From positions 397,898 to 456,990 of the forward strand of contig NMRA01000014.1 in the NCBI GenBank assembly GCA_002633005.1: DNA of 59,093 nt, written 5' to 3'. The translations under genes were made by a program, and so were the position numbers. The stretch is from Phoronis australis. Taxonomy: Eukaryota > Phoronida > Phoronidae. Positions within the stretch are counted from its first letter, which is position 1; every line of letters begins with the position of its first letter. Shown here in pieces: positions 27,901 through 39,900 of the stretch. The notes beneath the pieces are model-generated. The model saw only the letters and a program-made list of their open reading frames with translations. It did no database searches and had not been told where the DNA came from.

Positions 27901-30900
27901 CTAAACATGATCACCATAATGATGAAGATTTCAGTAATGCAATTGGTTTCTGTCCAAATAGGTTATAACCCAACTTTTACTTTGAACAGCAAAGCTCAGT
28001 CAGGCTAGATATAATCTTATTGGAGATTAGAGCAATTATGGAATAAAAGAGAGCTGGCCCTCCAACCATAAATGCCAGAATGGAGTTAATCAGTCGTGTA
28101 AGATATTGGCTACATGGGTCATATTCCCAACTTGTAGTTGGGCTATAGAACCAAACACCTTGGGAGCAACGGGAAAACAAAATGCAATATGACACATACC
28201 TTCCTGAACACATAAAATCAATTCCAATGAATATCCATTCGAAACACTTGGTATATACTAATGCACAGACAAAAAACAAACTTCTGGGTTTATCCAACTT
28301 GGAGTGTTCCATAATTCTAATCCCCAGAGACCCGTTTAGTCTCTCCTAGGTAGATATGGGATGGGTCCTCCATGTGAGAGAGCTGGTAGATCACACATGA
28401 CTTCTTGTTGTTGGGAGTGGGATCCTTGAGGACTGGACAATCCACCATGAACTGAGATTACAAAAAAACAGCTCTCCCAGATTATAACCCATTTCTATAT
28501 CTGGGTCAACAAAACGCACATAATCCATTCGTTGAAAAATATTCTTAAATGACGATGAAGACGTTCAAATAAAAACTTCACAAACTTACTATTTTATCGC
28601 ATCATAAAAGATGTCTGAGCACAAAGAGAATATTAGTGGTAACCACTGTAAGCATAATTTTTTCCTGCTGCTCCTTGAAGCATGGTACAAAATTGGGATA
28701 TATGTTGTCACATCAGCCAAAAGACTGCACTCGGCTGTTAACAAAGGAGCCAGATGTTATCAGACCTTCACAACTAGCATAAGTCAGGGAAAGTCACTGG
28801 ACAGAAGAACACCCTAATGTGACAGGGGTGTTGGTGGATACAACACTGGACCCTTGCAAGACACCAGAGGGAGATGATGACATAATGTGCCCACACATAT
28901 AACTTTACTTATATTGGTGCGAAAAAGCTGAGTGGAATGGCTGTCAAACTAACAAGTGTTTAGCAAGTGTATCTTGCTTTTGTACCTCGCTTATACTGAA
29001 CATCTCAAGAATTTGCTCAGTTTGCCTCAACTTCTGGTAACTTACGCGAATACTGTACGAGTTGTCCAAAATCTGCTTGAATGATGGTACCGAATACACA
29101 AACTCGCCATTCTTGTCTGTTTCATAATACTGCTGAAACACCTCACCAGACTTGTAGTTATCCACCTTGATTTCAATGATCTGCCTAGGAGCGGGCTCAC
29201 CACCAGGAGTTGTAACGATGGCCTGAAATGAAGCATGGTAAAACTAGCCCCACATGCCATCAATATGCAAATGAACAAGAAAGCGTGCACTGTTTACCCT
29301 AGAGAACCCAGCGATTTCCTCAGTACAGGCGCCATCACAGATTGAAATGAACTAGTTGCTATTCATGGGCTTGGCTAAATGTGTATTGACTGAGATAATT
29401 GCGGTCATATACCCACATGTCTGTTAGTAAGAGGTTTAAAGTTAAAATACAGACACTAAATTGGGCAGTCGACCAACAGGACTTTTTCTTAAAATTGAAA
29501 AGTAAACATTAAAGGCGAAGGCAACCTTTTTCCATGTCATTTTGAGCTAAAATAAGGTTGGTTGGTTATCCTAGACATATTTTTCACTTAATTACAGCTT
29601 TTCGTAATTTTATTAATTACTCGTCCGCTTTTCCGGAAGTGACGTTTTAGGAGGCAAGCGCTTCCCGCCACTTGGTTTTGCGTTGAGCTTACTGTGCGAA
29701 TCTGTTCTATTCTACTTTTGTTTTGTGCTATTTTTCACCAATTGTCGCCACCACTTTCCATCGGCGAGTATTCTGCGGCAAGATAGGTTAGTAGAGAACT
29801 CAACTGCGTTGGATTTAGGGATTGTTTAGTGTGTTGTAAGCTGAAAATGGCTGGAGTCGGTGACCCGTATCACAGTGACAGTAGTGTGAGTGACGGAGAC
29901 CTTGTTCACAGCAGTGGTGACGAGGAATTTTTTCACGGACATTCAGTGGGTGGGTACATGTTTGAGCCCGAGTACAACGAGGCAGAGTACACACAGGCAC
30001 AGGCAGCTGTTGAGAGAAACGAGGCGGCTACTGAAGACAGACGTGGTGACACATCTTGGTGCAAATGCACTGTGTGCGTTGTTATGCCTACCTCAATTGA
30101 ATGCTTGTGCTGTTCCGAGTTCCACATCAATTATCTTTTTGGTCTCTTCCTCCATTAGAGTGTATGTGGTATACTTGGCGGACCGCCCTGGTGAGTCAGA
30201 CAAGTTCTCCTTCTCCATGAATTCCGCCACCAACTCGAGATGTTGTGACATGTATGCGTCATTGACAACTGGTATTAAATAGGAATTCTGAATGTTGTTG
30301 AATGTTGTTTTCGAAAAAAAACTTGACTTTTCCAAAGTCCATCATTGTCTTCACCGACTGAAACGTGTTTCCAGTGAAGAGCACACCACTGGACATGGTT
30401 AAGTGGACCTCCGGCATACCACGGACAGAGGAACAACTGTCCCACTTGCCAGAGTGTCCCGTGACACACTCCCACTGGATGGTGACCTGAGCACCCAAAC
30501 TGCTTACATTGTGTCGTGTGACTCCCTCGCCACACACCTGGCACCTTCTAAATAGCTCCAACACTTTAGACAAGTCCACAATAAACTTATCAAAGTTTGG
30601 CTCACCGATCTGTTCACTGGACGACGAACTGTCCTCTTCACTGGGTGTCGAACTGGGCCTGTAATCACTCCCACTACTCAATATCGCTGCAGGGCTGCTT
30701 AGAGGCTCTGGGCTGGAGAAAACAGCACAGGGCGAATCACTACTGGTTCCAGGAATTGCACGCTCTGGGGTACGTTCGGAGGCACGGGTGACAGTAGATG
30801 AAGTGCCTCCACTGGCTCCAGTCACTGTACTGGCCACAGCTCGCGAGGCTTCTCGCTTCAAAAACGCACTTCTCGGGGGTGGCGACGGGGCACTGCCGGG

Positions 30901-33900
30901 AATCAACACAGACGGAATGGCATCCTTCTTCAAGCGTTGTTTCGCGGGGACCTTCATCAGTTCAGCGTACAAATCCCTTTCGTAATCGGACGGCAGAAAG
31001 TGCTTGCCACACACACGGTAATTCTCCACTGCTTTGTACGTTGCGTGGACGGGTAACGCTGCGTTCTTCACACGAACAAGCCAAGTACGGCGAAGTGTGT
31101 CATCCATCGGAAAGCGATGCAAAGGCACTCCCAAAGCGCGCGTGAGCCGATAATTACTACATCCCGGTACGCAACAACAGTGTGGCATGTTGACTGACTA
31201 GTAAATGAAAGCGAACGACGACGGAACTTAACACAACCGAGGTAGAACAATGACTGACTCGGCAGCTCTCACAGTCAGACTATGTGAAAAGAAATTGGCG
31301 GGAAGCGCTTGCCTCCTAAAACGTCACTTCCGGAAAAGCGGACGAACAATTAATAAAATTACGAAAAGCTGTAATTAAGTGAAAAATATGTCTAGGATAA
31401 CCAACCAACCTTATTTTAGCTCAAAATGACATGGAAAAAGGTTGCCTTCGCCTTTAACATTATAAGAGAAATTAGCGAATAGGATCTCTTTAGCAGCTCG
31501 GCTAAGCCACAACTGTGGCCTAGGCATTGGGGAAACAAAGCCTCAAATTTTTGCATAGAATTTGCCTTATGCATAGCTGCAACCCTAAAACACAGATGTG
31601 AATGTACGTGATATATAATAGTTTTTAAACACTCTTGCCAATTTATTTTGCTATGGCAATGATTTAGAATTTAGAAACGATGAATGCAAAAAAGGCATGC
31701 TGCCTAGCAATATAGACTTTTGTCAAACAAATATGAAGAAAGGACACTATGGGGAGTGGTCAATAGGTAAAGTCAGTGGTAAAAAACGTACCTTTCCATA
31801 GAAATTGAGGCCTGGTTTGAAACCTTTAGGAGAATTTGTACTCAGGTCAATTTGTAAACGCTCATGGACGAAAGGACAGGACTCATCTGTAGCATTCTGT
31901 CGAAGACCTTAGAGTACAGAGAAAATACAGAAAGTAGCTTCGTGTTCAGCTATAATCATGGCAACAGAAAGCACTAGCGCCAAATCTCCCATGGTAATGA
32001 ATACTATTGACATGTAATAGAACCATTCATTTTCTAGAATATATCCTTGCAGTTGTACAAATTGCCTGCACAATCATTACGTACCATTTTCCTGGAGTGC
32101 AAAAATCAAGAAATTTCCACTATTACAATTTAATCTAGAATCCCGCTTTACTGATCTTTATAATGTGTTTTGGTCGAGATAGAGCGGACCGAAAATCTTC
32201 CCCTCATTTTCCAGTCAAAAATCCTGAGTAAACCACATGCCTTTATTTGGTCAGTAACATGTGATTTCACGCTAATACACATTAGCTGATGGCGTTAAGG
32301 AAAGAGTTGCCTAACCAAACAACAGTTCCAACTTTGTTGACAGAGTCAAGAACCTGATAGTTCCTGTAGGACACAAGTTCCATATGATGTTAGTGCTCTT
32401 TTCACTAGTGTCTCCATAGAGAAGGCCCTCACCATTGTACGCAAGAGGCTAACTGATGACCCCACCCTCAGTCTACGCACTAAGTTGTCTTTTGAGCTAG
32501 TTCACCAGCTATAGAGTTTTTGCCTTCATACTACATATTTCATATGCAACAACAGATTCTACCAGCAATGCCACGGAGCTGCCATGGGATCTCTAGTGTC
32601 TCCCATAATAGCTGACATATACATGGGGGAGTTTGAACAGACTGCATTTTGGCCAAGGCGTCCAGTCCCCCATCCATCTGGCTTAGGCATGTGGACGACA
32701 CTTTTGTTATGCTCCCGGAAAATGATATCTCCACTTTTACTGATCTCATTTACAGCATTGACAACTGTATTCAATTCACCAAGGAGCCAGAATCCAACAG
32801 AATCTTAACTTTCTTGGATCTATGAGTACATGTCACTGATAATGGTTCCATCAAAATTATGATTTACAGGAAACCGTCACACACGGACCAATACCTTCAG
32901 TTTTCATCCAACCACCCTTTAACACAGAAACATTCTGTCTTAATTTAGCAACGAAATTTGATAGCAATGCAACACAGTTCTGCAGAGCGACTGTCATAGG
33001 CAACAGATACGTCATAGAGCGTAAATTTGATGAACCTAGCTTCCGATCTGACTTGTTTCAGAGATCAAGCTTCAACCGCCTTAGGCTAGAACAAGTGCCC
33101 CCTCCCCCTAAAACGATTTTTTTCTAAACGCCCAGGACGCTTATTAGGGCAAATAAGGGAATACAGCTTTGCACCAAGACTTGGTGTTGCACCAATGTAT
33201 TTTTTGTTGCACGAACGGATTGTTGCCAATTTTTGCTCGTTTCATAACCTATAAGGATGGCCAAAATGAAAATGTTGCTATTTGAAATTTATTGTTTGCA
33301 TAATCCAGAAAATCAAAGGTCGATTTTTTAAAACGCTATAGGCGAAAGACTAGCAGAGGATGCTCACTGTTTCAAAATTGCCCTGCAGGTATTACTATGT
33401 CATGCAGCATTATTTAACTGGTCTTGGCTAATTATCATTTTATGGCCTGGTCATCCATTCAGCCAAAAGTAGTTCCATAGATGGCTTATCAGCCAATTAT
33501 TCACACATGCTGACTCACAATAGAGGCCTGATAAGAGTGAAGGTGGATTAATGCAGTGTTCCCACAGTTTCTTATGGTAGTGGATGTGTTCAGGACATGT
33601 TTTCAGGTTCCAGCTGTTTGGACAACCCCAGTCACCCTCCCGGGGATTCCCATATGAGCCCATATTAAAATGTATGTTAAATAATTGAACAAAAAATGCT
33701 AAAGGTCAAGATTTTGATCAATTTTAATATTACTTGAAATGAAATGAACAATTAAATGTGTTTCCTCGATTTTCCACGTATATTGCACTAAATTAAACGG
33801 CCAGTCATCGCCGATTCCAATACAAGCCAAATTTGTTGTAACGATGTCCTAAACTCCGATTGGTGCAAGTGCCATCTCATTTTTTTGGCACTAAAAGGGG

Positions 33901-36900
33901 GCTACTGTATTGTAAAAGCCATACTTAATTAACGACGGGGATATGCTACGACACCGTTTGTTGATATTTTTCATCAATACACGTATTTTAGATAAAAATA
34001 GTCATTTTGGTACCATATTAGGCCTTTAAAATTGGGTCAAAGCCTCAGATTTGCACTCTTTGTGTTCGATTTCAAATATTCTATATATTTTTCAATATGA
34101 ATATTTGAAAAATAATGTGAATTTCTGGTTGTAGAATGGCTGCACAAGTCTGATGAGTTGTTTGCACACTTCCTAGTTTATCTTGCGTTACATTTGATGA
34201 AATATTACATACAAAAATATGATATTACCTGCTGTTGCCTCTGTGACTGTGGCCGTGATCTTCAGTTTAGCCGAGTAAGCCAAGTGATAGTTAGTGTTTC
34301 GGAGGCCAATCTCTTCCGATGGAACACTGAACTTTTTACAGCCTTTGATCTGAAAAAGACATTCAGAAGAAATCCCCACATCAGTTCTCGTTTGATAGCA
34401 AACTAGAAATAATTTCTAATATGACCAAACAAAATGTTGTGACCAACTTCTCATGCTATGAACATTCCCACTAAATAAAATTGGTTCTAACCCCGGTGTT
34501 TAAGGTAAACGGCGGGGTATGGAAAATTGAACTAGACCGTATTTATCCACCTTGGCTGAGACGCGCTCGGCTCATGCTCAAAGGGATGCCGCCAAGCTGC
34601 TCTATTCATCGAGTCACGAGCGAGGATAATTGACTTCGCTCATGCGGATATGATCAGCTGATTACAGTCTAGCCTAACAACTGTACTTTTTATGGAGAGA
34701 ATTTTACGTAGTTTTTACTGTNNNNNNNNNNNNNNNNNNNNNNNNNNNNNNNNNNNNNNNNNNNNNNNNNNNNNNNNNNNNNNNNNNNNNNNNNNNNNNN
34801 NNNNNNNNNNNNNNNNNNNNNNNNNNNNNNNNNNNNNNNNNNNNNNNNNNNNNNNNNNNNNNNNNNNNNNNNNNNNNNNNNNNNNNNNNNNNNNNNNNNN
34901 NNNNNNNNNNNNNNNNNNNNNNNNNNNNNNNNNNNNNNNNNNNNNNNNNNNNNNNNNNNNNNNNNNNNNNNNNNNNNNNNNNNNNNNNNNNNNNNNNNNN
35001 NNNNNNNNNNNNNNNNNNNNNNNNNNNNNNNNNNNNNNNNNNNNNNNNNNNNNNNNNNNNNNNNNNNNNNNNNNNNNNNNNNNNNNNNNNNNNNNNNNNN
35101 NNNNNNNNNNNNNNNNNNNNNNNNNNNNNNNNNNNNNNNNNNNNNNNNNNNNNNNNNNNNNNNNNNNNNNNNNNNNNNNNNNNNNNNNNNNNNNNNNNNN
35201 NNNNNNNNNNNNNNNNNNNNNNTTTACCCGTTTGGGAAACCGGCTTTCAACTGCCGTAGGCTACAATAAGAATCCCCTCCCCGTGAAATGATTTTTTCTA
35301 AGCGTTTATTAGAGCCAATACAGTATACAGCTTTCCACCAAGGCTAGATGATACTACGACACTATTCTTTGTTGCATTAGTAACTGGTCTTGGCTAATAT
35401 TATCATTTTATGGCCTGGTCATCCATTCAGCCAAAAGTAGTTCCAGAGGTGGCTTATCAGCCAATTATTCACGCATGCTGACTCACAATAGAAGCCTGAT
35501 AAGAGTGAAGGTGGATAAATGCAGTGTTCCTACAGTTTCTTGTTTTAGTGGATGTGTTCACCACATGTTAACAGAAGGAAGTATAAATCATTGAGAGTTG
35601 CAAAGATACAGTGTGGGATTTTAAAGGAAGCCAGTCAATCAACTCACATCAACATTGTTGTTAATACCCACCACTATGTGCAATACTTGCTTACCTTTCA
35701 AAGGTTTCCAATCATTGTCATTTATATTAAATAATGATCAAGCAGAGGTTTGCAGATGCATGTAAAATGATTACTCGGTGTCCAATTGTAGTATCTTGGA
35801 CAGTGCAAGGCCTAGTATACTCATTGGATAAAACCATTCCTCAATGTGCAAGTGCATCACCTTGATCTCACATTGTTTTCAGGATATAGTCTAGAGAAGA
35901 GGCTTTTTACCCTTGTGTTATTGACCTATCATGTCTCACCTCCATGAACTTTTACTGTTCTTGTACCTTTGAGAATGAGGAGTGCACTTTGAAACACATT
36001 AGAAAAATGAAGATGTGCACTATTTGGCTATTCATCAAATGTTTGACTGAACAGGTCTTTTGGTACGAAATGAGATTGTGGATTAAATGACTGCGTTTAA
36101 CGAGGACACAATTCAAGATCCCATTGTTAAATTATTATTTTTCCCTTTCGATCCACAAATAGCGAAAGGTGCCGTGTGACTTGTACTTATTCATTATTAC
36201 TAGCGATCATTTTTACTAGCGATCAATTTTCCTAGCGATCATTTATACTAGCGATCATTATTACTAGCGATCATTTTTACTAGCGATCAATTTTCCTAGC
36301 GATCATTTATACTAGCGATCATTATTACTAGCGATCATTTTTACTAGCCATCAATTTTACTAGCGATCAATTTTCCTAGCGATCATTTATACTAGCGATC
36401 ATTATTACTAGCGATCATTTTTACTAGTGATCCTTATGTGCCCACATATTTATATGTGGACGCATTATGCCGTCATCTCTGTCCGGGCGGCGTCTGTCCG
36501 GCGTCCGCTGCTCTATCTCCAAAACCCTTTGACATACGTTGATGAAATTTGGCACATATGTTCCATTCATAAATGGGACAGCATGAGCGAACTTTCGGAC
36601 AGATCAGACCACCAGTGTGCCCCTAGTGGCAATTTTAGTTTTTTACGCTTATCTTTGTATCTTCAAAAGTCCTGAACAGCTTTTCATGAAATATGGTATG
36701 TAGGCACCTATTAGTGAGATGACGCTATCCTCCCGTTTTCGGATGGATTCGACATAGTTTGTGCCACCTAGTGGCCATTTTTGCTGTTTTCGAGTCTGTT
36801 TTTTTGCGTCCACGCCTCTATCAACCAAACCGCTCAAAGGATGATTGTGAAAATTGGCATGTGTGTGCTTACTATGAAGAGGACAATTGACGATGATTTT

Positions 36901-39900
36901 CCAACAATTTCGACTACTGTGGCACCTTCTAGTGGCTGTTTTGTATTTTTTTTGAACCTATGGCTGTATCTCTTAAACCGTTCGCAGGATCTTTACGAAA
37001 TTTTGTAAGTATATTTATCTGATGTTGCTCTTGTTTTTATTAGCGATCATTTTTACTAGCGATCATTTTGACCAGCGATCATTTCTACTAGCGATTTTTG
37101 CGTGGCGGTGAAGTTTCCCTGACACGATTAGGTGTGTGGTGGTAAATTTGAGTATGATTTACGAGTGGCGGGGCCAAAAAGGAGTGTGGCGGGCCACCCA
37201 GAAGTTTACATGCAGGGGAAACCCTGCACACACAAACATTATGTACATGTGCATGCCTGAAAACGGATAGACAGACGTAAATGATAGCGTGCTACGCTCA
37301 TATGTATGATCACAAACATGAAAGCAGCCAAGGGGCAAAAATTGGGGAAATTGAGAAGGGAATCAATAATGAGCCGAAGAGGGTGAATACCTTTGTCACC
37401 CACAAACAAATACATTGATCCACTACAGACCACTAATCTCACCTTTTCCAACATCAAGCTGCATGGTCTTGTCTCTTTCTTGTTTCCATACCAGTAAGAG
37501 TTGTGCTGGGCTACACACAGAGCTATAACAAGATCCCCAGACACGGGCTCTCCATATGTGTACCTAGAGGGAAACAGGCAGTCACCAAAATAAAACTGCA
37601 TTCTAACAAAAAACTAACTTTTGTTGCAGATTCAAAGGTTATCCACTTGGTTTCCATTGCCTCCTGACTCCTGTTTCAAGAGATTTGAATACATAGCTTG
37701 AAATGGGTTGGTCTCCACAACCAATATGGTTGGAGACAATGTGGTGCCAGGTGGAGTTATTAACTGGGAATTTTGTAAGAGGGAGAAACACTCCAAATTA
37801 AAGATAGGCCCATGAATTCTGGTTTATCAGCTGTAAATCACAGTACATCAGCATGGGATCTGATTTGCAGCTGCAGTGCTCACAGAGTCTGGCTAGAGGA
37901 GAAGACCAGCAGTGCATTAACTCTGGTCACAGCATTTGTAAGATGTAATTAAAGAGAGAATACATGCTCATCACTACTTTGACTGTACCCCCCAAGTCAT
38001 AGCAAAGTTCTTTGAAACCCTTTAGCCGACTGTGTGGCCATGTTCCTTTTTGTCCCAGTATGGTAAAATTGGTTCAGCTTGGGCAAGAATAACTTCGAAG
38101 GCATTAATGTATCATTAGTTACCAAATGTTGACGAATAAAGTAAACTGCAAACCATAAGAGCAACAAAGCAAAACTTACACGAAATTTCAGTTCAAAAAT
38201 TCATTTGGCAAAATAAATTAAATTTCCCACTATACTGAAGAAGACTGTGCATGAGGCAAATCTTTCTTTGTGTTTATAGTAAAGACTTGAGGCATCCTTC
38301 AACAGAAAAATGTTCTCATACTCACTTAGCACAAACTTCAAAGTCAATAGTATCCGCATCAATTGGCAGGTGTGAAGGTGGTTTGATGGTCACCGAGAAT
38401 TTAGGCAGAACTGTAAAATAAAAGAGGTGTAAAGTGCACCCTGGGGTTTGCTGTACTTAAGATTCAGAAATTTGAACTTACGTTGAGAATAGTTGTAGAA
38501 CTGAAGTGGGAACATTAGATCAAATTTGATGAAACAAACCTCTGGACTGCATCTCATAATGCAAGTCACCTGTGTGTTTGACCAGATGACAAAAGTTTTG
38601 GCAAGATATCACCATACATTACAAGTTTTATTTGCATGTATTTGGCACTACAAAATCTCCCTCTGTGTAAAACATTGCATGACAATTACTTAATATCAAT
38701 CCAGTCCACTGTTCAGGATTTCTGTGATATTGTCTTTGGCATTTATAACTGGCAGGCCAATTATTTACCACAGAGTTATTGCATATACCAGAGATCTGGA
38801 TGAAAATCCAGGTATTTGTGCTAACTTCCATTGTACTTCTTTCAAACATAACCTTGAATGAGGAATTCAACTTTCAAAAGGCAAACAATATGAAAATTCA
38901 CAACTGATGTGTCAATTTATTTCAGCCAGTGCTTTATTGCTGCGAAACCATCCTTAAGGTTATCTCAAACCTTAATCACAAAAATGGCCGTTTTTACCAT
39001 ACTTCACATATACAACGTAGCAAAATAACTTTTCTCACATGAATTGGAATGTGTTACGTTAACGATATAGATGAATCACATGGGTGAATCACAAAGCAGT
39101 GCAAAGTAGAAATCCATGTGCCTTACATTTTAATACCAACAACCAAACAATGCCCGAATCCTGTGAAGGTGACAAGGTTATGATTCACAAATCAAGTGTC
39201 ACAACTGTACGTAATCCCTGTCGGAAGGACATGCAACAAACGTCTTAAACGGACCCATCTTTGGCGGCAGATTCCATATCCCCATTCATTCTAACGAAAA
39301 CCAACCCCCACTCAAGAAACCAAACGGTGAAAATGACGTGGTGTCAATTTTAGTACTCACTCGGCTCACAAGGGAAGCCCTGCTGACTGTTACTAATAAA
39401 CATTTGCTAAGTTTTAATATTATAACTTCAAACAGCAGTAAGATTCTAGCTTGAACATTTGTAACAAAAGCTAAATGCAATTTACAATTGTTATTACAAT
39501 TGCTAAGTTTAAAATAAAATTATCAACAAAAAGTAACTGGGTTCACATTGCGCAAGAGTGTTTCTACAAAAACCACGCCATGTGGTTGAAAGTTTTAGAC
39601 TCACTGTAGATTCCACCTTTGAAATAATTTAACTTCAGGCATACGAAACCCAACTTATAAAATTAAACCGTTATAGTGATAATTAGGTACATTACACACT
39701 GCAAATTCAGTTGACATTACAAGTTTGAAATAGCTCAAACGGTAATACCATTTCAAAAACTAGTTTTCACCAAATAATTAATCTGGAACATTTGAGATTT
39801 TGCCAATTTGGAATGTTAACCGCTTTTTATAAGCTTTGGCAAATCGACTTAATTTCAACACAAGTTCTCGAAAGCTGCTCAGTGAATTTCACTGAAACTT

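Larger units (their letters stand above)
29513..31453. mobile_element. Kolobok-like DNA transposon, internally deleted
   Basis: A 1,941-bp element bounded by TTAA on both sides (29509-29512 and 31454-31457). Its terminal inverted repeats are 158 bp (29513-29670 and 31296-31453), begin AGGCGAAGGCAACC and differ at only about two positions. A THAP transposase fragment runs leftward from the right end, and a P2X7-ballast-like ORF runs rightward from the left end. They collide near 30110-30140, where an internal deletion has removed both C-termini. TTAA duplication plus THAP points to the Kolobok superfamily. It sits in intron 9 and looks young, but needs transposase from elsewhere. Confidence 0.85.

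Noticed and set aside
27562-28008. 148-residue plus-strand open frame
   Set aside because: It lies within dispersed repeat R5, and the inverted copy at 41462-41995 does not keep the frame.
30788-31145. Plus-strand open frames opposite the THAP transposase
   Set aside because: They are shadows of the minus-strand transposase, which has clear THAP and transposase motifs.
34692-35291. Long open frame across the N run
   Set aside because: It is open only because N cannot be read as a stop.
36193-36431. Repeated array considered as a CRISPR locus
   Set aside because: The spacers are themselves repeated with a 16-bp period in a eukaryotic intron. It is a minisatellite.
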